DNA of 21,764 nt, from positions 1 to 21,764 of the forward strand of contig DAIMZM010000036.1 of assembly GCA_036733985.1 (NCBI GenBank), read 5' to 3'. The notes under the pieces were generated by a model that worked only from the letters and a program-made list of their open reading frames with translations, was not told the origin of the DNA and searched no databases. The stretch is from DAIMZM01 sp036733985 (GTDB lineage: Bacteria; Bacillota; Dehalobacteriia; UBA4068). Both the position numbers and the translations under genes were made by a program. Shown one piece after another: positions 1-6,639 of this stretch (position 1 is the stretch's first letter; every line of letters begins with the position of its first letter).

Positions 1-77
1 ACGGCCAAACCAATATCAAGCGCAGCGAAGTGGCGGCCATTGTGATCCGCATGGTCGACAGCGGCAAGAGGCTGTAA
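1..77 (+). CDS. C-terminal end of a probable SLH-domain protein (partial)
   Basis: Only the last 24 codons are visible, in the frame starting at base 3 and ending with TAA at 75-77. The peptide contains IKRSEVAAIVIRMVD, which resembles the conserved end of an S-layer homology repeat (R-x-E-x-A-x-I-x-x-R). SLH repeats attach exported proteins to the cell wall, so this may be the tail of a surface protein. The identification rests on one short motif; the rest of the gene lies outside the window. It ends 38 bp before era and could be cotranscribed with it. Confidence 0.45.
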   Translation, partial: GQTNIKRSEVAAIVIRMVDSGKRL

Positions 78-115
78 GCCATCGGCTATATACGAAAGGA
101 CAAGATAGACTAAAG

Positions 116-1030
116 GTGAGCAAAGCACAGCAGCCGGCCTTCCGCTCCGGTTTCGCGGCCCTGATCGGCCGGCCCAACGCGGGCAAATCCACCCTGACCA
201 ATCTGCTGGTAGGGGAAAAGGTGGCCATTGTCTCAGATAAGCCCCAGACCACCCGGAACAGCATCCGGGGCGTCTATACCGACGGCGGCATGCAGGTGGT
301 GCTGATCGATACCCCCGGCGTGCATAAGCCTAAGTATAAGCTGGGGGAGCGGATGATGGCCGCGGTGGGCCAGGCCATGGCCGGCTGCGATCTGCTGCTG
401 TATCTGGTGGACGCGGGTGAAGCCTTCGGTGCCGGCGAGCGCTATATCCTGGACATGCTGGGGAAGCAAAGCGCCCCGGTGATCCTGGTGCTGAACAAAA
501 TCGATTTGCTGAAAAAGGAGCAGCTCCTGCCTTTGATGGCTTTTTACGGGGAGCAATCCGCCTTCGCGGAGATCGTCCCCTGTTCCGCCCGGACCGGCGA
601 AGGCCGGGCGGAGCTGCTCCGGCTGATCTACCAATATCTGCCGGAAGGCCCCGGCTATTATCCGCCGGATATGGTCAGCGATTTTCCTGAGAATATGCTG
701 GCCGCGGAATTCATCCGGGAGCAGGCCCTGCGCCTGACCAGTGACGAGGTGCCCCATTCCCTGGCCGTCAATGTGACCCAGATGGAAGAGCGGGAAAACG
801 GCCTGCTCTATATCGAGGCCCTGCTTTATGTGGAGCGGGAATCCCAAAAGGGCATCCTCATCGGCAAGCAGGGGGCCATGCTGCAGCGAATCGGCGCGGC
901 AGCCCGGGCTGAGCTGGAAAAGATTTTCGGCTGCCGCATCTATCTGGATATCCGGGTGCGGGCCAAAAAGGATTGGCGGAACAACACGGGCCTGCTGGAC
1001 AGCTGGCAGATGTCCCTGGACGACGATTAA
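116..1030 (+). CDS. era: GTPase Era
   Basis: Era is a GTPase that binds the 3' end of 16S rRNA and assists 30S subunit maturation. The 304-aa length is normal for the family. Visible motifs are the P-loop GRPNAGKST (residues 18-26), DTPG (65-68), NKID (127-130) and a G5-like SAR near 158. The C-terminal KH domain contains IGKQGAMLQRIG, the RNA-binding GxxG loop. The start is GTG at 116; a GAAAGGA at 94-100 is rather far upstream, so the exact start is a little uncertain, but no better in-frame start is seen. The stop is one base before the recO ATG, implying translational coupling. Confidence 0.97.
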   Translation: MSKAQQPAFRSGFAALIGRPNAGKSTLTNLLVGEKVAIVSDKPQTTRNSIRGVYTDGGMQVVLIDTPGVHKPKYKLGERMMAAVGQAMAGCDLLLYLVDAGEAFGAGERYILDMLGKQSAPVILVLNKIDLLKKEQLLPLMAFYGEQSAFAEIVPCSARTGEGRAELLRLIYQYLPEGPGYYPPDMVSDFPENMLAAEFIREQALRLTSDEVPHSLAVNVTQMEERENGLLYIEALLYVERESQKGILIGKQGAMLQRIGAAARAELEKIFGCRIYLDIRVRAKKDWRNNTGLLDSWQMSLDDD

Positions 1031-1031
1031 T

Positions 1032-1784
1032 ATGGATATCAGGAACCGCCGGGCCCAGGCCCTGATCTTGAAAAGCGCGCCTTACCGGGAGCAGGACCGG
1101 CTGCTGGATATTTTTTCCCTGGAGGGGGGCCGGGAGCGGGTCATTGCCAAAAGCGCGGAGCAGCCGGGCAGCAGCCTCCGGGCCGTCTCCCAGGCCTATA
1201 GCCAGGCCGAGCTGCTGCTGACGCCGCCTAAGGGCGGCCTTTCTTTTTTGGCCGGGGGCAGCCCCCAGCAGAGCTTCCTCGGCCTGGACAGCGGCCTGAT
1301 GCGCTTTGCCGCCGCCGCTTATATCGCTGAGCTGGCCCTGGCCAGCCTGCCGGAGCGCCGGCCGGCCCCGGCGGTCTACGGCTTGCTGCTGGCAGCCTTT
1401 TCCCTGCTAAAAATGGATGATGATTTCAGCCGCACCTGCCGCTTTTTTGAGCTGCGGCTTTTGCAGGCTTTGGGCCTGCTGCCGGAAACCCAGGCCTGCG
1501 GTAGCTGCGGCACGCGGCTGCAGGGCCTGGGCTTTGTCCTCTCGCCCCGGGCCGGGCAGCTGCTTTGCCCTGCCTGCGGCCGGGAAGAGCCGGGGCCCAG
1601 CCTTTCCGCCGGGGCTGTGCTGACCATGAACAAGCTGCTGGCCCTGCCCCTGGATAAGCTGCCCGGCCTGAAGCTGACACCGGCCATCAGTCAGGAGCTG
1701 GAAGCGGCGCTGGAGCATTATCTCCGCTATCACCTGGAATACGACTCCAAGGTCAAGGCGGTGCTGAAACAGCTGCTGGATTAA
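1032..1784 (+). CDS. recO: DNA repair protein RecO
   Basis: RecO loads RecA onto SSB-coated DNA with RecR in the RecFOR gap-repair pathway. The 250-aa protein starts at ATG 1032. An open frame reaches back into era, but the ATG right after the era stop fits the usual N-terminus (RRAQALILKSAPYREQDRLL), an OB-fold. A zinc finger is visible as C156-x2-C159 and C179-x2-C182, the arrangement found in many Bacillota RecO proteins. The era-recO order is common in Bacillota. No clear T-tailed terminator follows; the gene is followed by GC-rich hairpins and a long spacer. Confidence 0.95.
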   Translation: MDIRNRRAQALILKSAPYREQDRLLDIFSLEGGRERVIAKSAEQPGSSLRAVSQAYSQAELLLTPPKGGLSFLAGGSPQQSFLGLDSGLMRFAAAAYIAELALASLPERRPAPAVYGLLLAAFSLLKMDDDFSRTCRFFELRLLQALGLLPETQACGSCGTRLQGLGFVLSPRAGQLLCPACGREEPGPSLSAGAVLTMNKLLALPLDKLPGLKLTPAISQELEAALEHYLRYHLEYDSKVKAVLKQLLD

Positions 1785-1817
1785 GGCAAAGCACATTGGT
1801 CCCGGCCGGTTTTATGT

Positions 1818-1868
1818 CCCCGGGCCGCTGCCGGGGCGGGTGGGTCCCGCCGGCTTTACCTAAGCCGG
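1818..1868 (+). other. Two GC-rich hairpins downstream of recO
   Basis: CCCCGG (1818-1823) pairs with CCGGGG (1831-1836), and CCGGCTT (1850-1856) pairs with AAGCCGG (1862-1868) around a 5-base loop. They may help end the era-recO transcript, but neither is followed by a T run, so a rho-independent terminator is not supported. Confidence 0.35.
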
Positions 1869-2285
1869 ATCTGCCAAAAAACCAAGGGAAACGGGGGCTT
1901 TTTCCCCGGCGGAAATCGACATTCCCCCGGCTTGAAGCGTTAATAGATGTAGGGATGCATTTTTATGCTGACTGACGTATAATGCTTGTGGATAAAATGT
2001 GGAGCAAAGGGCCAAAAGATGCCGCCTTTTTCTATTATAGCAGCTAAATGGCACCGCGTTATGCCCAGGTGGATTGTGGACAACTTCAGTATATTATATT
2101 TGCCAAAAGGCCTATTTTTCGTTAAAAATCCTCCGAAGCTCTGCTTAGGGCCACAATCCCTTGATAAATTTGTTGACAGTAAGCGTTCTTGTCAATGTCG
2201 GAATTTGGAAAAAACCACTACCCGCCCTACCGGGATATTCCGACAGATTCTATTAATATTTTTTCACCTTATGCAAGGCCCTGAT

Positions 2286-2314
2286 TTGACAATCCGGCTG
2301 AATCAAGCTATAAT
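2286..2314 (+). promoter_or_regulatory. Consensus sigma-A promoter for the hydrolase gene
   Basis: TTGACA at 2286-2291, a 17-bp spacer and TATAAT at 2309-2314 are a perfect match to the housekeeping consensus. The expected transcript start near 2321 gives a leader of about 68 bases containing a small CTGCC/GGCAG hairpin (about 2343-2372). Confidence 0.85.
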
Positions 2315-2388
2315 TTTTAGATAGGCTAAAATAATTACCGCCTGCCTTTGCCGGAAATGGCAGGAAGACGGGCAAACGGAGACAAGCT

Positions 2389-3333
2389 TTGAGGCATAGG
2401 CGCTTTTATTTTGACGATGCCTCCGGCAGCGCCAGGCTGCTGGGGCAAATCTGGGAGCCGGAGGATACGCCCCGGGCCCTGCTGCAAATCGTGCACGGCA
2501 TCAATGAATACGGCAGCCGCTACGGGGATCTGGCCGCCTTTTTGGCTGGCCAAGGCATTGTGGTGGCGGTCCACGATCTGATGGGTCATGGCGGCAGCGT
2601 GGCGGAAGGCGCGCCCCACGGCTATTTCGCCCCTCAGGACGGCTGGCGCAGCTGTCTGGCGGATCTGCGCAATTTTAACGGCCAACTGCGCCGGGAATAT
2701 CCGGGGCTGCCAATATTCCTGATGGGGCATAGCCTGGGCTCTTTCATGGTGCGGGATACGCTGATCCGCTATGACGATAAGTTCGACGGCGTGATCCTTT
2801 CCGGCACCGGCTGCAATTCCCGGCTGCGCTATGATTCCGGCCTGGCGATCAGCAGCCTGATCCGGCTGTTTAAAGGCCCCCGGGCCAAAAGCCGCCTGGC
2901 CCGGGACTTGTGCTTCGCCCGCTATGCCCGCCCCTATAAGCGGGAGCATCCGTCCATTGCCTGGCTGACCCGGGACAGGCAGGAATACCTGGCCTATGCC
3001 AAAGACCCCTGGTGCCGCTTTATGCCCTCGGTGGAGCTGATCCGGCAAATGCTGGGGAGCATGCGGCATATGGACAGCCCCCGGAACTATCGGCAGATCC
3101 GGAGGGATATCCCCCTGCTGCTGATTTCCGGCGACGGAGACCCGGCGGGGAATTTTGGCAAGGGCGTGGCCCTGGTTTGTCAGCGGCTGCAGGCTGCCGG
3201 CTGCGCCGACGTGACCCTGCGCCTTTATCCCGGCGCCCGTCACGAAGTAGTGAGCGACCCGGACAAAGCGCAGGTATACGCGGATATTTTAGCCTGGCTG
3301 GAAGAAAAATTGCTAAAAGCGGCAGGTTGTTAA
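2389..3333 (+). CDS. Alpha/beta hydrolase (monoacylglycerol lipase / lysophospholipase type)
   Basis: The 314-aa protein has the alpha/beta-hydrolase layout of the serine aminopeptidase S33 / Hydrolase_4 group: an early VHGINEYGSRY oxyanion segment, the nucleophile elbow GHSLGS at 113-118 (Ser115), a late acidic turn LLISGDGDPAG and a C-terminal catalytic His in YPGARHEVV. Such enzymes usually cleave acylglycerol or lysophospholipid esters; the substrate cannot be read here. No signal peptide is seen, so it is probably cytoplasmic. The start is TTG at 2389, supported by GGAG at 2378-2381 with 7-base spacing. It has its own consensus promoter and stands alone, followed by the tRNA promoter. 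Confidence 0.88.
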   Translation: MRHRRFYFDDASGSARLLGQIWEPEDTPRALLQIVHGINEYGSRYGDLAAFLAGQGIVVAVHDLMGHGGSVAEGAPHGYFAPQDGWRSCLADLRNFNGQLRREYPGLPIFLMGHSLGSFMVRDTLIRYDDKFDGVILSGTGCNSRLRYDSGLAISSLIRLFKGPRAKSRLARDLCFARYARPYKREHPSIAWLTRDRQEYLAYAKDPWCRFMPSVELIRQMLGSMRHMDSPRNYRQIRRDIPLLLISGDGDPAGNFGKGVALVCQRLQAAGCADVTLRLYPGARHEVVSDPDKAQVYADILAWLEEKLLKAAGC

Positions 3334-3343
3334 AGCTTCAGGC

Positions 3344-3372
3344 TTGCTTTTTGAAAGGCAATATGGTATGAT
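3344..3372 (+). promoter_or_regulatory. Promoter for the tRNA-Cys/tRNA-Leu transcript
   Basis: TTGCTT (3344-3349), a 17-bp spacer and TATGAT (3367-3372), with an extended -10 TG at 3364-3365. The predicted start near 3379 is just before tRNA-Cys. Confidence 0.7.
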
Positions 3373-3384
3373 AATTTTTGCCGT

Positions 3385-3458
3385 GGCGCCGTAGCCAAGT
3401 GGTAAGGCAGAGGACTGCAAATCCTTTACCCCCGGTTCAAGTCCGGGCGGCGCCTCCA
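3385..3458 (+). tRNA. tRNA-Cys (anticodon GCA)
   Basis: A 7-bp acceptor stem pairs GGCGCCG (3385-3391) with CGGCGCC (3448-3454). The anticodon GCA is at 3417-3419, the T-arm loop contains GTTCAAGTC, and the discriminator base is T, as expected for tRNA-Cys. The CCA end (3456-3458) is encoded. Confidence 0.97.
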
Positions 3459-3463
3459 AAACA

Positions 3464-3492
3464 GCAGACCCGCGCCGTAAGCGCGGGTCTGC
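3464..3492 (+). other. Perfect 12-bp hairpin between the two tRNAs
   Basis: GCAGACCCGCGC (3464-3475) and its exact complement (3481-3492) enclose a 5-base loop, CGTAA. It sits 5 bases after the tRNA-Cys CCA end and 6 bases before tRNA-Leu. There is no T run, so it is probably a processing or stability element rather than a terminator. Confidence 0.7.
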
Positions 3493-3498
3493 GCATAG

Positions 3499-3585
3499 GC
3501 CGGAATGGCGGAATAGGCAGACGCATGGGACTTAAAATCCCACGGTGGCAACACCGTACCGGTTCGACCCCGGTTTCCGGCACCA
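3499..3585 (+). tRNA. tRNA-Leu (anticodon TAA)
   Basis: An 87-base class II tRNA with the long variable arm expected for Leu. The acceptor stem pairs GCCGGAA (3499-3505) with TTCCGGC (3575-3581), the discriminator is A and CCA is encoded at 3583-3585. The anticodon TAA is at 3533-3535. Everything from 3530 onward is repeated at 8039, so this gene is the insertion site of the neighbouring element; its 3' part was presumably supplied by the element and restores a working tRNA. Confidence 0.97.
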
Positions 3586-3621
3586 ATAAAAAATTAACCC
3601 CTCTCAGAGGGGTTTTGTTGT
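3530..3621 (+). repeat. attL: tRNA-Leu 3' part plus terminator, left copy
   Basis: 92 bp that recur at 8039-8131. The shared part runs from the anticodon arm of tRNA-Leu through CCA and the following terminator. The two copies differ by one inserted C after CACCAAT and by two bases in the terminator loop (TCA here, TAT on the right). The integrase stop codon lies inside this repeat. Confidence 0.93.
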
Positions 3622-4220
3622 ATCGGAGTGACATTAAGAGAAGACGAAAACAAATCATTTATATGGTCAGCTGCCCCCCGTTGTTTTTTGTAGTCCGTGT
3701 GAACATAGATATCAAGAGTGGTATTAATGTTGCTATGACCAAGCCTATCCTGAATAATTCGAGGTTCAACTCCGGAGTTGAAAAGAAAGCTGGCATGGCT
3801 ATGACGAAGATCATGAAAACGGACACGGGGAAGACCATGAGCATTTCGAAAAGAACAATAAGCACTAGAAAAAGTATCTGGATTCATGGGAGAGCCATCC
3901 GGGCAACCAAATAAATATTCATCATTTTTAGCTTCAGGAGGGCCGATCGACACCAGAGCACCGATTAAAAATTCAGGCATCAGTATAACCCTATGAGAAG
4001 AAATATTCTTTAAATCATCAATCCGAATCGTGCTGTCACGATCACGGATAATACTCCGGGTAATATTAACAGTACCCTTTTTAAAATCGATATCACCCCA
4101 CCGCAGACCAAGCAATTCAGAACGGCGAAGCCCAAGAGCCAGAGTTACCAGAACAGGCAAATAAAATCTTGTTCCCTCAAAAGCAGATAAGAAGTTCTGA
4201 ATCTCCGAAGCACTTTCCAA
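3594..4220 (-). pseudogene. Tyrosine integrase, catalytic domain only (5' truncated)
   Basis: The 208-aa reading frame carries the full catalytic set of a phage tyrosine recombinase: Arg in GLRRSELLGLRWGDID, Lys in LKNISSHRV, H-x-x-R in FHDLRHSHASF, His in DRLGHSN and the Tyr nucleophile in TLDIYVH. Family members are usually 350-400 aa; the N-terminal arm-binding and core-binding domains (about 170 aa) are missing. The same frame has a stop at 4239-4241, the only nearby start is a TTG at 4218-4220 with no ribosome site, and upstream DNA belongs to the pIII-like gene. I read this as the result of a deletion. The C-terminus lies inside attL, so the gene touched the attachment site as in other tRNA-targeted elements. 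Confidence 0.85.
3596..3616 (+). terminator. Rho-independent terminator after tRNA-Leu (left copy)
   Basis: AACCCCTC (3596-3603) pairs with GAGGGGTT (3607-3614) and runs into TTTTGTTGT. It overlaps the last codons of the integrase remnant on the other strand. Confidence 0.85.
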
Positions 4221-5259
4221 CCAGACATAAGTCAGAAATCACGTCCGAACCCTGAGCAACAGACTGAGTATAAGTGCTGGAAGTAATGTCATCAATACTA
4301 TTCGGAATAACCACAGGCATATAAACGTCATCTTCATATTCCACGGCAGACGAATCCCAAACCGGAAAATCTGTTGAAATAGAGCCAGTATACACAGTAT
4401 CAGAAAAAGCATAAGCGGAATATGATAAATCACCAGTATACATAAAATCAGCACTAGAAATATCACTACCGCCAGAACTACGCAACGGAACACAAATTTG
4501 CGTAGAAGCAGAACTAAGACGATAAATTATAGGAGTACAAAAACTAGCTATAGGATAACCTTCCGAAGAACGAGCAACACAAGCAACCTTATCGGAAATA
4601 TTACTACTAAGCAACAAAACATTATAACCCGTACTTCTAGCAGCATAAACAGCATAATCAAACTGACTAAACGAAAAACTACCAACAAATCGGAATTTTG
4701 TCGTATCGGATAAATTCAAACCCGCTGCTAAACCCCCTATAGCCTGGTTACCAGTCATATATCGCACAAGAGCAGCATAGTCCCCACTATAAGCATAACC
4801 TGTAAATACAGGAGAAGAAGCAGCACAAGCAGCTTCTAATGCTGAAACGGAAGTAACAGTCATAAATTGAGTTGTCAAGTCCACTGTTTCCGCGACTTCA
4901 TACCCGAATAAATCATCCCATGTATCCGCTACATCACTTAAAACATCATGCCGAATAGCAGTCAAAGCAGCAGCACCCAAATCCTCGAAAGATTGCCAAT
5001 CAACACTATTCAACCAGTCTTTCGTGCGCTGGGACAAATCCTGATAAACCTCTTTTACCTTCTCCTGCATGATCTGCTGATCTACCCAAACAATACCCAT
5101 TGCGGTTAAAATACCAGCTATCATAGTTTTTGGTACGTCGGCAACCTCTCCCACAGCCATAGCTTCCCGAGCCGGATAAACAAAAGCGCAGCACAAGACA
5201 GCCAGGAAACACATGCAAAGCGCCAAATGATAACAAATTCCTTGTTTTCGGAAAGGCAT
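4177..5259 (-). CDS. Secreted minor-coat/adsorption-like protein (pIII position), 3' truncated
   Basis: The 360-aa product starts at ATG 5257-5259 behind AGGGGGTGAT. The N-terminus (MPFRKQG, a hydrophobic stretch at about residues 9-30, then AREAMA) is a signal peptide. The rest is rich in Ser, Tyr, Asp and Thr, with scattered Cys, like an extracellular protein. No family motif is recognised; the role is inferred from its place just after the coat gene, where filamentous phages encode the pIII receptor-binding protein. It lacks the C-terminal membrane anchor expected of pIII. Its last residues, about LVGKCFGDSELLICF, are translated out of frame from integrase DNA, so the native end has been lost. 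It probably no longer makes a functional adsorption protein. Confidence 0.6.
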   Translation of the reverse strand: MPFRKQGICYHLALCMCFLAVLCCAFVYPAREAMAVGEVADVPKTMIAGILTAMGIVWVDQQIMQEKVKEVYQDLSQRTKDWLNSVDWQSFEDLGAAALTAIRHDVLSDVADTWDDLFGYEVAETVDLTTQFMTVTSVSALEAACAASSPVFTGYAYSGDYAALVRYMTGNQAIGGLAAGLNLSDTTKFRFVGSFSFSQFDYAVYAARSTGYNVLLLSSNISDKVACVARSSEGYPIASFCTPIIYRLSSASTQICVPLRSSGGSDISSADFMYTGDLSYSAYAFSDTVYTGSISTDFPVWDSSAVEYEDDVYMPVVIPNSIDDITSSTYTQSVAQGSDVISDLCLVGKCFGDSELLICF

Positions 5260-5282
5260 CAAATCACCCCCTAAATAGAGTT

Positions 5283-5306
5283 GGGGCCGGGCCAAAGCCC
5301 AGCCCC
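5283..5306 (-). terminator. Terminator-like hairpin between the coat and pIII-like genes
   Basis: On the minus-strand RNA GGGGCTGGGC pairs with GCCCGGCCCC around TTTG, 10 pairs including one U-G wobble. On the plus strand that position is a C-A mismatch, which suggests the structure acts in minus-strand RNA. No strong U run follows, so it may be a weak terminator or a 3'-end stabiliser. Ff phages have a terminator at the same place. Confidence 0.55.
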
Positions 5307-5336
5307 TTTGAGAAGGAAAAACGCTCGAAAGGCGAA

Positions 5337-5567
5337 TTACTTCGCCATGCCTTTAAACTTGCTCCACAGGAGCTTCGCACCCCAGAAGACCACGCCCAGA
5401 CCCACGGCAGCGCCGATGATGGTCAACGCATCAGCCTGCAGGCCAGTGGTAGCCCCGGTGATAGCCGTAACCACCGCGCTATCCTCAGCCAGGGCAACGG
5501 CGCTGAAAGAGAGCAGAGAAACAACAGCAAGAGACAAAACCAACATGATTTTACGAGTTTTGGACAT
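5337..5567 (-). CDS. Major coat protein precursor, inovirus pVIII type
   Basis: The 76-aa protein starts at ATG 5565-5567 after a strong AGGAGG; a longer upstream frame lacks a comparable site. Residues 1-27 form a signal peptide (MSKTRKI, hydrophobic core, cleavage predicted after AVALA). The predicted mature chain of about 49 aa has an acidic start (EDSAVV), a single long hydrophobic helix with small residues and VVFWGAK, and a basic tail KLLWSKFKGMAK. This acidic-hydrophobic-basic layout and size match the 50-aa mature major coat protein of filamentous phages, whose basic end contacts the ssDNA. It follows two tiny hydrophobic genes and precedes the pIII-like gene, the expected order. Confidence 0.85.
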   Translation of the reverse strand: MSKTRKIMLVLSLAVVSLLSFSAVALAEDSAVVTAITGATTGLQADALTIIGAAVGLGVVFWGAKLLWSKFKGMAK

Positions 5568-5616
5568 TGGATAAGACCTCCTATAATGTATTTGTGCAAG
5601 GCCGGCGCGCATCGAC

Positions 5617-5736
5617 CTATACAGCCCGATGAAGAAAACGCAGAACGAGAGCGGCAAAGAAAGCGACCAGGTAAATCACAGCGGCAACGGCAGCGGAGGA
5701 AAAGAAGCATTCAGCGAAGATATCAGATAGCAGCAT
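5617..5736 (-). CDS. 39-aa hydrophobic protein, probable minor coat (pIX/pVII position)
   Basis: Begins MLLSDIFAECFFSSAAVAAV and ends LRFLHRAV, with one membrane-spanning segment. It starts 1 base after the stop of the preceding 32-aa gene, so the two are probably translationally coupled; no separate strong ribosome site is seen. Size and position correspond to the small tip proteins pVII/pIX of filamentous phages. Homology cannot be judged by eye at this length. Confidence 0.6.
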   Translation of the reverse strand: MLLSDIFAECFFSSAAVAAVIYLVAFFAALVLRFLHRAV

Positions 5737-5737
5737 G

Positions 5738-5836
5738 TTAATCCCTCACAATCAGAAAGATACCCAAGACCAGCAGAACAGCGATCAAGCAGGCCATCAG
5801 GCCCACATGCCACCGGGCCAAGTCTTGCAGCGCCAT
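5738..5836 (-). CDS. 32-aa hydrophobic protein, probable minor coat (pVII/pIX position)
   Basis: Starts at ATG 5834-5836 after a GGAGGAAG ribosome site. The protein begins MALQDLARWHVGL and continues as a single hydrophobic helix ending FLIVRD. Ff pVII and pIX are 33 and 32 aa, and the gene lies between the ssDNA-binding-like gene and the coat gene, where those proteins are encoded. The assignment is from size, topology and synteny. Confidence 0.62.
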   Translation of the reverse strand: MALQDLARWHVGLMACLIAVLLVLGIFLIVRD

Positions 5837-5868
5837 TAAGATTTCTTCCTCCACCGTGCCAGGCATAA

Positions 5869-6186
5869 CTACTTGTCCCCGGACGCAGCACGGAGAGGGG
5901 CGGGAGCGGTTTCGATCAGCGGATGGATAGCGGCCACAACAGCCCGACCGTTAAAGCCCTTGCCATACTCCACATCATAAGCATTCCCCACCGCCAACTG
6001 CACACCCTGAACCATATCAGGGCGGACGAATTCGGTGGAAACCTCAGAGCCTTTCAGAGCCTGCGCGTCCGTGGAAGCAGAAGCCGCGGGGCCTACCAGA
6101 TGCAGGTTATACCCCTGAACTTGACGGTTAGAAGCCTTGGAGAAGTAGTCTTTGAGCTGATAGCCAACTAAGATGCATTTTGCCAT
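5869..6186 (-). CDS. Probable phage ssDNA-binding protein (gpV type)
   Basis: A 105-aa basic-to-neutral protein starting at ATG 6184-6186 behind AGGAGG. Its pattern, an N-terminal strand MAKCILVGYQLKDYFSKAS, a QVQGYNLHLVG strand, a middle VSTEFVRPDM, then LAVGNAYDVEYGKGF and a final hydrophobic strand, resembles the small OB-fold helix-destabilising proteins of Gram-positive inoviruses, which coat the viral ssDNA before packaging. The C-terminal Ala/Pro-rich tail fits the flexible tail of ssDNA-binding proteins. It sits first in the structural block, as gV does. Recognition is by pattern only. Confidence 0.6.
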   Translation of the reverse strand: MAKCILVGYQLKDYFSKASNRQVQGYNLHLVGPAASASTDAQALKGSEVSTEFVRPDMVQGVQLAVGNAYDVEYGKGFNGRAVVAAIHPLIETAPAPLRAASGDK

Positions 6187-6344
6187 TGTAAGTACCTCCT
6201 AAGTTAGATTTTTATGTTCGAATGGGCTGTCCTTTAGCGCGGTAAAGTAAAAAAGTGAGGCCCACAGACACCGTACTTTTCGCCTACTCCTAGATCAAAA
6301 GATTTTATGTTTACCTCCGGTGGGGAACGAAATTCAGGGGATGT

Positions 6345-6406
6345 GCCTGCCGGGAACTTGCTAAAGGCCCCCAGCCACTGCGTGGCAAGCTCAGGCCCCG
6401 GCAGGC
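6345..6406. other. Hairpin in the phage intergenic region, candidate origin or packaging signal
   Basis: GCCTGCCGGG (6345-6354) is perfectly complementary to 6397-6406. Inside, CTTGC (6357-6361) can pair with GCAAG (6385-6389), or GCCAC (6374-6378) with GTGGC (6382-6386). It lies in the 230-bp gap (6187-6416) upstream of the ssDNA-binding-like gene, where filamentous phages keep structured replication and packaging elements. No nick-site motif is recognised. Nothing else in the gap is convincingly coding. Confidence 0.5.
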
Positions 6407-6416
6407 AAAAGTAAGA

Positions 6417-6620
6417 TCAATTTTCTTCATCCAGTATGTAAGCCATCATCTCTATTAGTTCATTCTGGACAAGGTTACGGAGAAAGGCTTCCAAGAAAAG
6501 CTTGTTAAAGGTCTTGTTATCCAATTCCGGAAATCGCTCCTCATGAATACGCCCCAAAAAAAAGTCTAAGGAATCCTTACGCTCCACAGCAGTTCCTGTC
6601 CAAAAATCAAGATAAGACAT
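6417..6620 (-). CDS. Small phage protein of unknown function, 67 aa
   Basis: Starts at ATG 6618-6620 after AAAGGGGGATG, the same leader used by the two genes upstream of it; the longer in-frame start lacks a good site. The product begins MSYLDFWTGTAVERKDSLDF and ends LIEMMAYILDEEN. It looks soluble, acidic and helical, with no recognised domain. It is the third of three small genes read from the promoter at 7163-7191. Confidence 0.65.
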   Translation of the reverse strand: MSYLDFWTGTAVERKDSLDFFLGRIHEERFPELDNKTFNKLFLEAFLRNLVQNELIEMMAYILDEEN

Positions 6621-6639
6621 TTTTACATCCCCCTTTAAA

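Larger units (their letters stand above)
1785..2388. other. 604-bp AT-rich spacer with two DnaA-box-like sites
   Basis: I see no convincing gene here: the open frames have no family motif and odd composition. After the GC-rich hairpins the segment becomes much more AT-rich than the genes on either side. TGTGGATAA at 1987-1995 is the exact complement of the DnaA box TTATCCACA, and TGTGGACAA at 2075-2083 differs from it by one base. An AT run follows at about 2088-2102. TTGACA at 2174 and TGTCAA just downstream form an inverted pair. The hydrolase promoter lies at 2286-2314. Two boxes are too few to call an origin. Confidence 0.4.

Noticed and set aside
1960..2110. Chromosomal replication origin
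   Set aside because: Only two DnaA-like boxes and no dnaA, dnaN, gidA or similar neighbours.
1986..2324. 112-codon frame in the recO-hydrolase spacer
   Set aside because: No ribosome site and no family motif; it runs through the hydrolase promoter.
2335..3243. 302-codon open frame antisense to the hydrolase
   Set aside because: The opposite strand carries the catalytic motifs; this frame has biased composition and no ribosome site.
3378..3914. 178-codon plus-strand frame across both tRNAs and the integrase remnant
   Set aside because: It translates tRNA sequence and lies opposite the integrase catalytic motifs.
6216..6275. 19-codon minus-strand frame (GTG start, product beginning MSVGLTFLLYRAKGQ)
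   Set aside because: Too short and without a well-placed ribosome site; kept only as a possibility within the structured gap.
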